Source: Dryocola sp031988645
Lineage (GTDB): Bacteria > Pseudomonadota > Gammaproteobacteria > Enterobacterales > Enterobacteriaceae
Direction: 5' to 3'
DNA length: 64,000 nt
NCBI RefSeq assembly: GCF_051307045.1
Contig: NZ_CP150452.1
Location: 806,001 to 870,000, forward strand
A model generated the notes under the pieces. The model ran no database searches and had not been told where the DNA came from. It worked only from the letters and a program-made list of their open reading frames with translations. This document shows, in pieces, positions 1 through 12,838 of this stretch. The position numbers and the translations under genes are program-made. Numbering within the stretch: the first letter of the stretch is position 1; each line of letters begins with the position of its first letter.

Positions 1-332
1 GCGTTTTCCACCATACGTGCGATAAACGGCGCCGCGCCGACGGTCAGCGGCACGATGGCCGCCTGCAGGCCAATGGATGTGCCAACAATCGCACGAGTGA
101 AGGGAATCATCCACACCAGTAAGATAATGAAAGGAATCGAACGGAAGATGTTAACCAGCGCGGACATGCCGCGGTAGAGCTTCGCGTTCGCACTGATCTG
201 GCCTGGACGAGTAATATAAAGCAGTACGCCCACCGGCAGGCCGAGCACAAAACCAAAGAAGCCGGACACAAAGGTCATCGCCAGCGTTTCATAGACTCCT
301 TTCAGGAGCAACCACATCATCGGCTCAGACAT
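1..332 (-). CDS. metI: MetI, methionine ABC transporter permease (partial, N-terminal part)
   Basis: Reverse-strand translation begins MSEPMMWLLLKGVYETLA and continues to the window edge, so only about the first 110 residues are present. This matches the start of MetI, the inner-membrane permease of the MetNIQ D/L-methionine importer. The start codon at 332 lies inside the 3' end of metN (8-base overlap), the usual translationally coupled metN-metI arrangement. Hydrophobic membrane segments are evident. The remainder and metQ lie outside the window. Expected to be co-regulated with metN by MetJ. Confidence 0.93.
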   Translation of the reverse strand, partial: MSEPMMWLLLKGVYETLAMTFVSGFFGFVLGLPVGVLLYITRPGQISANAKLYRGMSALVNIFRSIPFIILLVWMIPFTRAIVGTSIGLQAAIVPLTVGAAPFIARMVEN

Positions 333-1356
333 AGCCCAGCACCTCTACTTTTACATGTTGTTCTTTCAGCCAGGCAATTGCGGCTTGCGTGTCGTTTTGC
401 GCGCCGTGCATTTCGCACAGCATGATGCCGAACTTCACGCCGCCGGCGTAGTCCATCTGGGCGCTGATGATATTGCTGTTTACGTTGAAGGTGCGGGCCG
501 TCTCGGAAAGCAAAGGCGCGTCCACGGACTGGCCGGTAAATTCCAGGCGCAACAAGGGAACAAATTCATCGCGCGTTTCAGCGCTCAGGCGCCGGGCGTA
601 GTCTTCCGGAATATCCAGATGCAGGGTGGATTGAATAAACTGCTGCGCAAGCGGAGTCTTCGGATGGGAGAACACTTCGCTCACGGTATCCTGCTCTATT
701 AACTCGCCGTCGCTGATAACGGCGACGCGGTCGCAGATGCGTTTCACCACGTCCATCTCATGGGTGATAAGCAGGATGGTTAAGCCAAGACGACGGTTAA
801 TGTCTTTGAGCAGTTCAAGAATAGAACGGGTCGTGGCCGGGTCGAGCGCGCTGGTGGCTTCATCGCACAGCAGCACTTTCGGGTTGCTGGCAAGCGCGCG
901 AGCAATAGCGACACGCTGTTTCTGCCCGCCGGAAAGGTTAGCCGGATAGACGTCATGCTTTTCGCTTAAGCCTACAAGATCCAAAAGCTCGGTAACGCGG
1001 CGCTTAATTTCTTCACGCGGGGTATTGTCCAGCTCCAGCGGCAGGGCAACGTTGCCGAAAACGGTACGGGATGAAAGTAAATTAAAGTGCTGGAAAATCA
1101 TGCCAATCTGCCGGCGGGCTTTCGTCAACCGGGCTTCGGACAGCGTCGTCAGCTCCTGGCCATCAACCAGCACCGAGCCTTGCGTTGGACGCTCAAGCAG
1201 GTTCACGCAGCGGATAAGGGTGCTTTTACCCGCGCCGGATGCGCCAATCACGCCATAAATTTGCCCAGCGGGAACGTGCAGACTGACGTTGTTCAACGCC
1301 TGTATGGTGCGGTTCCCTTGCTGAAACACTTTGGTGATGTTTGAAAGTTTAATCAT
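325..1356 (-). CDS. metN: MetN, methionine importer ATP-binding protein
   Basis: A 343-residue ABC ATPase energising the MetNIQ high-affinity methionine importer on the cytoplasmic face. Walker A (GASGAGKS, about residues 38-45), signature motif LSGGQ (about 140) and Walker B (LLCDEATSALD, about 160) are all intact, followed by the C-terminal NIL regulatory domain, which in E. coli MetN binds methionine and inhibits transport. The length is that of the E. coli protein. It is first in the metNI(Q) operon and overlaps metI by 8 bases. Tandem MetJ operator boxes lie about 80 bases upstream, so methionine repression is expected. Confidence 0.97.
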   Translation of the reverse strand: MIKLSNITKVFQQGNRTIQALNNVSLHVPAGQIYGVIGASGAGKSTLIRCVNLLERPTQGSVLVDGQELTTLSEARLTKARRQIGMIFQHFNLLSSRTVFGNVALPLELDNTPREEIKRRVTELLDLVGLSEKHDVYPANLSGGQKQRVAIARALASNPKVLLCDEATSALDPATTRSILELLKDINRRLGLTILLITHEMDVVKRICDRVAVISDGELIEQDTVSEVFSHPKTPLAQQFIQSTLHLDIPEDYARRLSAETRDEFVPLLRLEFTGQSVDAPLLSETARTFNVNSNIISAQMDYAGGVKFGIMLCEMHGAQNDTQAAIAWLKEQHVKVEVLGYV

Positions 1357-1433
1357 TAGGTTATTTATTATCGTATAAGAGTTAGCCGTGGCATTTTCTA
1401 CTGCCGATAACGGGCGATGACCGTCATCGATAT

Positions 1434-1457
1434 GGATGTTAAGGCATCCAGACGTCT
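1434..1457. promoter_or_regulatory. MetJ operator (three tandem met boxes)
   Basis: Three consecutive 8-base units read GGATGTTA, AGGCATCC and AGACGTCT. The last is a perfect MetJ consensus box and the others are degenerate. MetJ-SAM binds tandem boxes cooperatively, and the position just upstream of metN fits repression of metNIQ. The array lies between metN and the divergent gmhB. Confidence 0.82.
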
Positions 1458-1545
1458 AAATCAATCGGGGCGTGAACCTCCGCTCTCTCCACGGCCTTAA
1501 AATATGCGATACTAGGCGCAATAATTCAGTTTCAGGAGTTTCCAG

Positions 1546-2106
1546 GTGGCACAGTCTGTTCCCGCTATTTTTCTCGACCGCGATGGCACCATTAACGTTG
1601 ATCATGGTTACGTTTATGAAGTCGATCGCTTTGAATTTATCGACGGCGCGATCGAAGCCATGCGCGAACTAAAAGAGATGGGCTATGCGCTGGTGCTGGT
1701 CACTAACCAGTCCGGTATCGCCCGCGGCATGTTTACCGAAGCTGATTTCGAAAATCTCACCGAGTGGATGGATTGGTCGCTGGCCGACCGTGGGGTGGAT
1801 CTCGACGGCATCTACTATTGTCCGCATCATCCGGAGGCAATAGTAGAAGAGTTCCGCCAAAGCTGTGACTGCCGTAAGCCGCAGCCGGGCATGCTGCTGT
1901 CCGCCGCGGAGTATTTACATATTGATATGGCCGCTTCTTATATGGTTGGCGACAAGCTGGAAGATATGCAGGCAGCGGCGGCCGCGCAGGTAGGCACGAA
2001 AGTGCTGGTGCGCAGCGGTAAGCCGGTCACCGCGGAAGGTGAAGCCGCGGCGGATTTGGTGATTAATAGCCTCGCAGACCTGCCGAAGGCGATTAAATCG
2101 CGCTAA
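1546..2106 (+). CDS. gmhB: GmhB, D-glycero-beta-D-manno-heptose 1,7-bisphosphate 7-phosphatase
   Basis: A HAD-superfamily phosphatase of 186 residues acting in ADP-heptose synthesis for the LPS inner core. The nucleophile motif FLDRDGT is at residues 9-15, the TNQSG motif near 53-57, four metal-site Cys/His residues in YYCPHHPEA...CDCRKPQPG, and a GDKLEDMQAA motif III. The start is GTG with a good ribosome binding site (CAGGAG at 1532-1537), as in E. coli. It is transcribed towards the rRNA operon. The partner lpcA (gmhA), an earlier step of the same pathway, also lies in this window at 41994. Confidence 0.97.
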   Translation: MAQSVPAIFLDRDGTINVDHGYVYEVDRFEFIDGAIEAMRELKEMGYALVLVTNQSGIARGMFTEADFENLTEWMDWSLADRGVDLDGIYYCPHHPEAIVEEFRQSCDCRKPQPGMLLSAAEYLHIDMAASYMVGDKLEDMQAAAAAQVGTKVLVRSGKPVTAEGEAAADLVINSLADLPKAIKSR

Positions 2107-2161
2107 AAATCGCCTTTGTGATTAAAAAATGCGCGGTCGGAAATTATTTTGAAATTAGGGG

Positions 2162-2189
2162 TTGTCAGCCTCCGAAAAATCCCTATACT
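2162..2189 (+). promoter_or_regulatory. rRNA operon promoter P1
   Basis: A -35 hexamer TTGTCA (2162-2167) and a -10 hexamer TATACT (2184-2189) are separated by 16 bases and followed by a GC-rich stretch, typical of the stringently controlled rrn P1 discriminator. The AT-rich stretch just upstream (about 2125-2160) would serve as UP element. The position some 300 bases before 16S is normal for an rrn P1. Together with P2 and the antitermination site this accounts for the gene-free stretch 2107-2502. Confidence 0.85.
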
Positions 2190-2259
2190 GCGCCTCCACT
2201 GACACGGCACAACGGCTTACAAACCGGCCCGTCAGGCAGACGAAAGCGAAAATAAACGC

Positions 2260-2287
2260 TTGACTCTGAAAGAGGAAAGCGTAATAT
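2260..2287 (+). promoter_or_regulatory. rRNA operon promoter P2
   Basis: TTGACT (2260-2265) and TAATAT (2282-2287) are separated by 16 bases, about 100 bases downstream of P1. This is the standard tandem arrangement. Confidence 0.8.
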
Positions 2288-2327
2288 ACGCCACCTCGCA
2301 ACAGCAGGCTTCGCCGCTGATTGCACC

Positions 2328-2340
2328 GCTCTTTAACAAT
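2328..2340 (+). promoter_or_regulatory. rrn leader boxA antitermination site
   Basis: GCTCTTTAACAAT matches the rrn boxA bound by NusB/NusE. A second copy, GCTCTTTAAAAAT, lies in the 16S-23S spacer at 4438-4450. Confidence 0.8.
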
Positions 2341-2502
2341 TTATCAGACAATCTGTGTGGGCACTCGCAGGATTGATATCTCAGCATCTTCGGGTGCAAA
2401 AAAATATCAAGCCTTGAAGAGTGACCAGACAGTAATTCATTAGTGAATTATGTGAATGTAATCTTTGAGCACCGCTTCACGTGTTGAAGCACATCAAGCT
2501 TT

Positions 2503-4044
<1,542 letters not shown>

Positions 4045-4112
4045 CCTTAAAGATACAACCCGCGCAGTGCTCACACAGATTGTCTGATAGAAAACGAGCA
4101 GTAAAACCTTAT

Positions 4113-4189
<77 letters not shown>

Positions 4190-4302
4190 AATTCTCCGCT
4201 ATCCTGCGTTACAGCATCACTCGCATATCAAAATATGCTTCGTGACGCTGCGCCTTGACCAGCGAACAATTTTCGGTAAATCAAAGGTTTTACGAAATCG
4301 AT

Positions 4303-4378
4303 GGGGCTATAGCTCAGCTGGGAGAGCGCCTGCCTTGCACGCAGGAGGTCAGCGGTTCGATCCCGCTTAGCTCCACCA
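4303..4378 (+). tRNA. alaV: tRNA-Ala (TGC)
   Basis: A 76-base spacer tRNA with anticodon TGC (CTTGCAC loop), T-loop GTTCGATCC and encoded CCA. The Ile+Ala spacer pair is the rrnA/D/H type in E. coli. Confidence 0.97.
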
Positions 4379-4573
4379 TCATTTCATGCTCAACGGTATC
4401 TCAAAACTGATTCTCAGGAATCACGTTTGAGATATTTGCTCTTTAAAAATCCGGAACAAGCTGAAAATTGAAACGACATGTCGTCTCATTCTTCCGTAAT
4501 AAAGAATGGGTTTACGATATGTTCGAGTCTCTCAAATTTTCATAATCTGAAGTGAAACATCTTCGGGTTGTGA

Positions 4574-7480
<2,907 letters not shown>

Positions 7481-7584
7481 ACAACACCGAAGGTGTTTTG
7501 TGAGAGACAGAATAATTTGATTTTCAGCCTGAACCGAGATTTTAAGCCGGTGGTCATGAGCAGTGACGGCCGGTAAACAGAATA

Positions 7585-7704
7585 TGCCTGGCGGCAACAG
7601 CGCGGTGGTCCCACCTGACCCCATGCCGAACTCAGAAGTGAAACGCCGTAGCGCCGATGGTAGTGTGGGGTCTCCCCATGCGAGAGTAGGGAACTGCCAG
7701 GCTC
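7585..7704 (+). rRNA. rrfH: 5S ribosomal RNA
   Basis: A 120-base 5S starting TGCCTGGCGGC and ending in the complementary CTGCCAGGC strand. The central CCCATGCCGAACTCAGAAG segment is present. Confidence 0.97.
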
Positions 7705-7755
7705 CAAATTCAGAAGTAAAATCGGGGTTAACCCTGATGCTGTAAGAAATTCGGT

Positions 7756-7832
7756 GGAGCGGTAGTTCAGTCGGTTAGAATACCTGCCTGTCACGCAGGG
7801 GGTCGCGGGTTCGAGTCCCGTCCGTTCCGCCA
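7756..7832 (+). tRNA. aspU: tRNA-Asp (GTC), distal tRNA of the rRNA operon
   Basis: A 77-base tRNA with anticodon GTC and encoded CCA. It lies 51 bases after 5S, as aspU does in E. coli rrnH. It is identical base for base to the second copy at 17176. Confidence 0.97.
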
Positions 7833-7839
7833 CTTATTA

Positions 7840-7869
7840 AGCCCTGAGTCTTAGACTCAGGGCTTTTTT
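7840..7869 (+). terminator. Rho-independent terminator of the rRNA operon
   Basis: The stem AGCCCTGAGTC / GACTCAGGGCT has a short TTA loop and is followed by a run of T. It lies immediately after tRNA-Asp. Confidence 0.9.
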
Positions 7870-8006
7870 CTTTGCCTGTAATCCGCCTGAAAACCCCTAT
7901 TGTTGCGTTTCTGGCAAATATCTTCTGCGTTTATCCGTCTTTTTCATCATAGTCATTGCCTGCATAATCCTCGCATTACAAACACATATCCCCAACGAGG
8001 CAAGTC

Positions 8007-8810
8007 ATGACAATTCCTGCATTTGGTTTAGGTACTTTTCGCTTAAAAGACGATGTCGTCATCGCGTCAGTAAAAACTGCCCTTGAGCTTGGCTATCGCG
8101 CCATTGATACAGCGCAGATCTATGATAATGAAGCTGCGGTAGGGCAGGCGATTGAAGAGAGCGGCGTGGCGCGTGGCGATCTGTTTATCACCACCAAAAT
8201 CTGGATTGAGAACCTCAGCAAAGACAAGCTGATCCCAAGCCTGAAAGAGAGCTTGAGCAAGCTGCGTACGGACTATGTCGATCTGACTTTGATCCACTGG
8301 CCATCGCCAAACGACGCCGTGCCCGTCGCTGAATTTATGCAGGCGCTGCTGGAGGCGAAAAAAGCAGGCCTGACGCGCCAGATTGGTATTTCAAACTTCA
8401 CTATCCCGCTGATGCAGCAGGCAATTGATGCGATTGGCGCAGAAAATATCGCCACCAATCAGGTTGAGCTTTCGCCTTATTTGCAAAACCTTAAGGTGGT
8501 TGAATGGGCGCAGCAGCACGATATTCACATCACGTCTTATATGACGCTCGCCTATGGCAAGGCGCTGGCGGATGAGGTGATTGGCCGTATTGCCGGCAAA
8601 CACGGCGCCACGCCTGCCCAGGTCATTCTGGCATGGGCAATGCAGCTGGGCTACGCGGTTATTCCTTCTTCGACCAAACGTGAGAACCTGCAAAGCAACC
8701 TGCGGGCGCAAACGTTGAAGCTGGACGCTGAAGATATGGCAGCCATCGCTACGCTTGACTGCAATGACCGTCTGGTTAGCCCGGAAGGCTTAGCGCCTGA
8801 GTGGGATTAA
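8007..8810 (+). CDS. dkgB: DkgB, 2,5-diketo-D-gluconate / methylglyoxal reductase (aldo-keto reductase)
   Basis: A 267-residue NADPH-dependent aldo-keto reductase, full length and co-linear with E. coli DkgB (YafB). The AKR tetrad is visible: Asp in AIDTAQIYDNE with the catalytic Tyr, Lys in ITTKIW and His in LIHWP. The C-terminal PSSTKRENL binds the NADP phosphate. Known substrates of the family include methylglyoxal, beta-keto esters and 2,5-diketogluconate. It has its own start after the rRNA terminator and is convergent with yafC, with only 7 bases between the stop codons. Confidence 0.96.
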   Translation: MTIPAFGLGTFRLKDDVVIASVKTALELGYRAIDTAQIYDNEAAVGQAIEESGVARGDLFITTKIWIENLSKDKLIPSLKESLSKLRTDYVDLTLIHWPSPNDAVPVAEFMQALLEAKKAGLTRQIGISNFTIPLMQQAIDAIGAENIATNQVELSPYLQNLKVVEWAQQHDIHITSYMTLAYGKALADEVIGRIAGKHGATPAQVILAWAMQLGYAVIPSSTKRENLQSNLRAQTLKLDAEDMAAIATLDCNDRLVSPEGLAPEWD

Positions 8811-8817
8811 TTAACCG

Positions 8818-9720
8818 TTACAGCCCCTGCGGGGGCTGTTTTACATGCTCGCTCAGAAAGTCGATAAACGCCCTGATCCGCGTGCTGACCGCCCGGTCGC
8901 TATAGTAAACGGCGCTAAAAGGCATCTCGACAGGCAAAAGTTTATCAGCCATCAGCTCGACAAACCTTCCTTCGGCAATTTCCTGATTAATCATATAGTC
9001 AGAAAGACAGGCAATCCCGTTTCCCATCAGGCAAAGCTGCTTAAGCGTTTCACCGCTATTCGAGGCGATCCCCGGCGTTATGTCATAGAGCTGCCCATCA
9101 ACCTGCGCAACTGGCCAGCGGTTGAGGCTTGCCGTCTCGGAAAATCCCAGACAGATATGATCTTTAAGATCGTCTGTACTCTCCGGCATTCCATACTCCG
9201 CAAGATACTCCGGTGAAGCGATAATCTTACGATAGCTGGCAAACAACGGCCTGGCCCGCAGGCTTGAATCCGTTAATGTCCCGGCGCGTATAGCGACATC
9301 TACCTTACGTTCAATCAGGTTGATGAATGTTTCAGAGGAGACTAGAGAAAGCGTCATCTCAGGATAGCGCTCCCGGAAGGGCTTTATCAGCGGCAGCAGC
9401 AGATGCAGCATTACCGGCGTTGCCGCATCAATGCGTAACAGCCCCCGTGGCGTCTGGCGGCTTTCCATCAGCTCATTCTCTGCGGCGGCCATCTCCTGCA
9501 GGATCTGCTGCACGCGTCGAAAATAGCGTTCGCCTTCCTCCGTCAGGCTCAGCTGTCGGGTCGTACGGTTGAGCAGGCTGACGCCTAATTTCATCTCAAG
9601 CTTCTTCACCGCGCGGCTTACGGCCGAGTTTGCCTGGCCGAGCTGTTCCGCGGCCCGGCTGAAACTGCCGCTTTCTACCACGGCGACGAAAATCGCCAGC
9701 TCTTCAGAGGTCGCTTTCAT
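8818..9720 (-). CDS. yafC: YafC, LysR-family transcriptional regulator
   Basis: A 300-residue LysR-type regulator. The N-terminal winged helix-turn-helix (about residues 4-60, SGSFSRAAEQLGQANSAVSR) is followed by a periplasmic-binding-protein-like effector domain (about 90-295). In E. coli yafC stands next to yafD. Here an MFS exporter gene has its start 104 bases away on the other strand, with a dyad between them, the classic layout of a LysR regulator controlling a divergent target. The inducing ligand is unknown. Confidence 0.92.
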   Translation of the reverse strand: MKATSEELAIFVAVVESGSFSRAAEQLGQANSAVSRAVKKLEMKLGVSLLNRTTRQLSLTEEGERYFRRVQQILQEMAAAENELMESRQTPRGLLRIDAATPVMLHLLLPLIKPFRERYPEMTLSLVSSETFINLIERKVDVAIRAGTLTDSSLRARPLFASYRKIIASPEYLAEYGMPESTDDLKDHICLGFSETASLNRWPVAQVDGQLYDITPGIASNSGETLKQLCLMGNGIACLSDYMINQEIAEGRFVELMADKLLPVEMPFSAVYYSDRAVSTRIRAFIDFLSEHVKQPPQGL

Positions 9721-9733
9721 TATTGCTCCTGCG

Positions 9734-9756
9734 GCAAAATTATATTGAGATTTTGC
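9734..9756. promoter_or_regulatory. Candidate LysR (YafC) operator dyad
   Basis: Inverted arms GCAAAAT and ATTTTGC are separated by 9 bases in the yafC/MFS divergent interval and contain a T-N11-A arrangement. Assignment to YafC is inferred from position. Confidence 0.5.
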
Positions 9757-9824
9757 ATATTTTTGTTATTTAACCATCCGGCCATACTGCGTGTCATCAA
9801 AAGACACCTGCTATGGAGTAAATT

Positions 9825-11000
9825 ATGCCTCTGGCGCTACTGGCACTGACTATCAGTGCGTTTGCAATCGGTACTACCGAGTTTGTTATCGTGGGCCTGG
9901 TCCCGACGATAGCCGACCAGCTTTCCATTTCACTGCCCTCTGCCGGGCTGTTAGTTTCCATTTATGCGATGGGCGTCGCCGTTGGCGCGCCGGTATTAAC
10001 CGCATTAACGGCGAAACTGCCACGCAAACGGCTGCTGACAGGCCTGATGGCGCTGTTCACCGCGGGCAACCTGCTGGCCTGGCTGTCGCCGAACTATGAA
10101 ACGCTGATCGTTGCCCGCCTGCTGACGGGCCTGGCGCACGGCGTGTTCTTCTCCGTCGGCTCCACCATCGCCACAAGCCTTGTCGCAAAGGAAAAAGCCG
10201 CATCCGCGATTGCTATTATGTTTGGCGGCCTGACCGTCGCGCTGGTAACAGGCGTGCCGTTAGGAACCTTTATCGGCCAGCATTTTGGCTGGCGCGAAAC
10301 TTTCCTCGCCGTTTCTTTTATCGGTGTTATCGCACTTATCAGCAGCATGATTCTGGTGCCGAAAAATATTCCGCTACGCGCCGTTGCGGGCCTGAAAGAG
10401 CAGCTTAAAGTGCTGACTCATCCGCGCCTGCTGATGATCTACGCGATCACGGCGCTTGGCTATGGCGGCGTGTTCACCGCCTTTACTTTCCTGGCTCCGA
10501 TGATGCAGGAGCTTGCCGGATATTCTCCCGCGGCGGTGAGCTGGATTCTGCTCGGCTACGGCGTGTCCGTCGCCATTGGCAACATCTGGGGTGGCAGGCT
10601 GGCTGACCGACACGGGGCCGTGCCCGCGTTGAAGTTTATCTTTGCTGCCCTGGCCGCGTTATTGCTGCTCTTCCAGTTCACCGCCAGTTCACATATTGCG
10701 GCGCTGGCGACGATTCTGGTGATGGGCATCTTCGCTTTCGGCAACGTGCCGGGCCTGCAGGTTTACGTTGTGCAAAAAGCGGAAGAGTACACGCCGAATG
10801 CCGTAGATGTCGCATCCGGCCTGAACATCGCGGCTTTTAATATCGGTATCGCGTTAGGTTCCGTTATTGGCGGCCAGACGGTGCAGAGTTTTGGCCTGGC
10901 CCAGACGCCGTGGATTGGCGCGATCATCGTCGCGGGCGCTTTGCTGTTAATCGGCCTGAGCGGGCGGCTTGATAAGCGAGCCGAAGCTGCTATTGGCTAG
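9825..11000 (+). CDS. MFS transporter, DHA1-type drug/sugar exporter family
   Basis: A 391-residue inner-membrane protein with about 12 hydrophobic segments. The first helix carries the FAIGTTEFVIVGLVP stretch typical of the DHA1 AraJ/YdhP/NepI-like exporters, and the loop after helix 2 reads LTAKLPRKRLL. It probably exports a small solute by proton antiport; the substrate cannot be read from sequence. It is divergent from yafC, which is the likely regulator. The gene is absent at this point in E. coli K-12, where yafC and yafD are adjacent, so it is an insertion or an E. coli loss. Confidence 0.88.
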   Translation: MPLALLALTISAFAIGTTEFVIVGLVPTIADQLSISLPSAGLLVSIYAMGVAVGAPVLTALTAKLPRKRLLTGLMALFTAGNLLAWLSPNYETLIVARLLTGLAHGVFFSVGSTIATSLVAKEKAASAIAIMFGGLTVALVTGVPLGTFIGQHFGWRETFLAVSFIGVIALISSMILVPKNIPLRAVAGLKEQLKVLTHPRLLMIYAITALGYGGVFTAFTFLAPMMQELAGYSPAAVSWILLGYGVSVAIGNIWGGRLADRHGAVPALKFIFAALAALLLLFQFTASSHIAALATILVMGIFAFGNVPGLQVYVVQKAEEYTPNAVDVASGLNIAAFNIGIALGSVIGGQTVQSFGLAQTPWIGAIIVAGALLLIGLSGRLDKRAEAAIG

Positions 11001-11146
11001 CTGAAAGGGTCAGAGCGTGAAGTTTTGTTACGCTCTGATCCGTCAACAGTTTGTAATGGTCATTGAAACTCAGCAATAAAGCCCCTATAACTGAAAGACC
11101 GCCCTGAGTCAGAGGGCTCTTTGGTTACCGAGGTCGTTAGTCAAAC

Positions 11147-11950
11147 GTGCGCAAAAATACTTATGCCATGCGATATGTCGCCGGTCAGCCTGCAGAACGC
11201 ATTCTGCCGCCTGGCTCATTTGCGACCATAGGCCAGGCATTGCCACCCGGCGCTCCTCTGCCCGGTGAAGGCGCACTGCGCGTGCTGGTGTGGAATATCT
11301 TTAAGCAGCAGCGAGCCGACTGGCTTTCGGTGCTGCAAAATTTTGGCAAAGACGCTCATCTCGTACTGCTGCAAGAGGCGCAGACCACGCCTGAGCTGGT
11401 GGCGTTCGCGACCAGCAACTATCTGGCTGCCGATCAGGTCCCGGCCTTTGTCTTACCGCAGCACCCTTCCGGCGTCATGACGCTTTCTGCCGCGCACCCC
11501 GTTTATTGTTGTCCGCTGCGGGAGCGGGAACCTATTCTGCGTCTGTCCAAGTCCGCTTTAGTTACCGTTTATCCTTTGCCTGACGGGCGCCTGTTAATGG
11601 TGGTAAACATTCATGCCGTGAATTTTAGCCTGGGCGTGGACGTCTACAGCAAACAGCTCGGTCCGATTGGCGATCAGATTGGCCACCATAACGGCCCGGT
11701 AATCATGGCCGGCGATTTCAACGCATGGAGCCGCCCGCGAATGAATGCGCTTTACCGCTTCGCCCGTGAAATGACCCTGCGCGAAGTTCGCTTTACCGAC
11801 GATCATCGCCGCAAGGCTTTCGGCCGCCCGCTGGATTTCGTTTTCTACCGTGGTTTAAACGTTACGGAAGCCTCGGTGCTGGTTACCCGCGCCTCTGACC
11901 ACAATCCTCTACTAGTTGAATTCCGTCCCGGCAAACCTGAGCTGAAGTAA
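11147..11950 (+). CDS. yafD: YafD, endonuclease/exonuclease/phosphatase-family protein
   Basis: A 267-residue member of the EEP (DNase I-like) superfamily. Family motifs are VWNIFKQQ (about 47), LLQEAQ (about 72), NIHAVNFS (about 158), the metal-binding GDFNAW (about 192) and the C-terminal SDHNPL (about 252). The start is a GTG with an in-frame TAG three codons upstream, so no longer start exists. The biochemical activity is not established; E. coli yafD mutants have been linked to envelope stress. It precedes yafE by 70 bases. Confidence 0.93.
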   Translation: MRKNTYAMRYVAGQPAERILPPGSFATIGQALPPGAPLPGEGALRVLVWNIFKQQRADWLSVLQNFGKDAHLVLLQEAQTTPELVAFATSNYLAADQVPAFVLPQHPSGVMTLSAAHPVYCCPLREREPILRLSKSALVTVYPLPDGRLLMVVNIHAVNFSLGVDVYSKQLGPIGDQIGHHNGPVIMAGDFNAWSRPRMNALYRFAREMTLREVRFTDDHRRKAFGRPLDFVFYRGLNVTEASVLVTRASDHNPLLVEFRPGKPELK

Positions 11951-12020
11951 GGTTAGTCAGGTCTGCCGTTGGGCAGACCCGTGTGCTGCCCTTTCTTTTA
12001 CTCAAACGCAAGGACATACA

Positions 12021-12789
12021 ATGACAACACAATCTCACCATGACAAAGTCGATCGGCAGTTCGGCTCCCAGGCCGGCGCGTATCTGACAAGCGCGGTGCA
12101 TGCCGCAGGGCGCGATCTGGAGCGTCTGAGCGCGCGTCTGGCCGCTTTCCCGCAGGCCAGGCTGCTGGATATGGGATGCGGGGCGGGGCACGCCAGTTTC
12201 ATTGCCGCAGGCCGGGTGAACGAAGTGGTAGCTTACGATCTTTCCGGACAGATGCTGGAGGTAGTTAGCGATGCGGCGCGTTCCCGCGGCATGGCTAATC
12301 TCACTACCCGACAAGGCTATGCCGAAGCCTTACCCTTTGCCGACGAGTCATTTGATGTTGTGATTAGCCGTTACTCGGCGCACCACTGGCATGACGTGGG
12401 CAAGGCGCTGCGGGAGGTCCGTCGCGTATTGAAGCCGGGTGGCGTCGTCATCTTTATGGACGTAATGTCTCCGGGCCATCCCGTGCTGGATATCTGGCTG
12501 CAAACGGTCGAGGGCCCTGCGCGACACCTCACACGTACGTAATTACTCCAGCGGTGAATGGCTGAGCTTGTTTAATGAGGCGGGCCTTATTTCTCAAAAC
12601 CTGCTGTGTGACCGTCTGGTTCTGGAGTTTTCGAGCTGGATTGCGAGGATGAGAACGCCCGCCGTGCTGGCGGAGGCGATACGCGCCTATCAGCAAAGCG
12701 CCTCTGACGAGGTTCAGCGTTATTTTGAGCTGCAGGATGACGGTTCTTTTACCAGCGATATTGTGATGCTGGAGGCGGTCAGGTCTTAG
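12021..12789 (+). CDS. yafE: YafE, SAM-dependent methyltransferase (frameshifted)
   Basis: A class I methyltransferase with motif I LDMGCGAGHA (about residues 50-59) and motif IV SRYSAHHWHD (about 118). The frame runs to ILKPGG...WLQTVEG and is then lost. The second frame continues NYSSGEWL...ARMRTP to TAG at 12787-12789. Removing one G from GAGGGCC at 12510-12516 restores a continuous protein of about 255 residues with the expected reading VEALRDTSHVRNY. This is either a pseudogene or, more likely given the recurring GGCC pattern, a sequence error. The family resembles UbiE, but the substrate is unknown. Confidence 0.88.
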
Positions 12790-12799
12790 CTGAGGCAAT

Positions 12800-12829
12800 A
12801 AAAAAGGCACCTTGCGAGGTGCCTTTTTT
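12800..12829. terminator. Bidirectional terminator between yafE and mltD
   Basis: The AAAAAGGCACC / GGTGCCTTTTT hairpin has an A-run on one side and a T-run on the other, between convergent yafE and mltD. Confidence 0.88.
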
Positions 12830-12838
12830 GCTTAGCGA

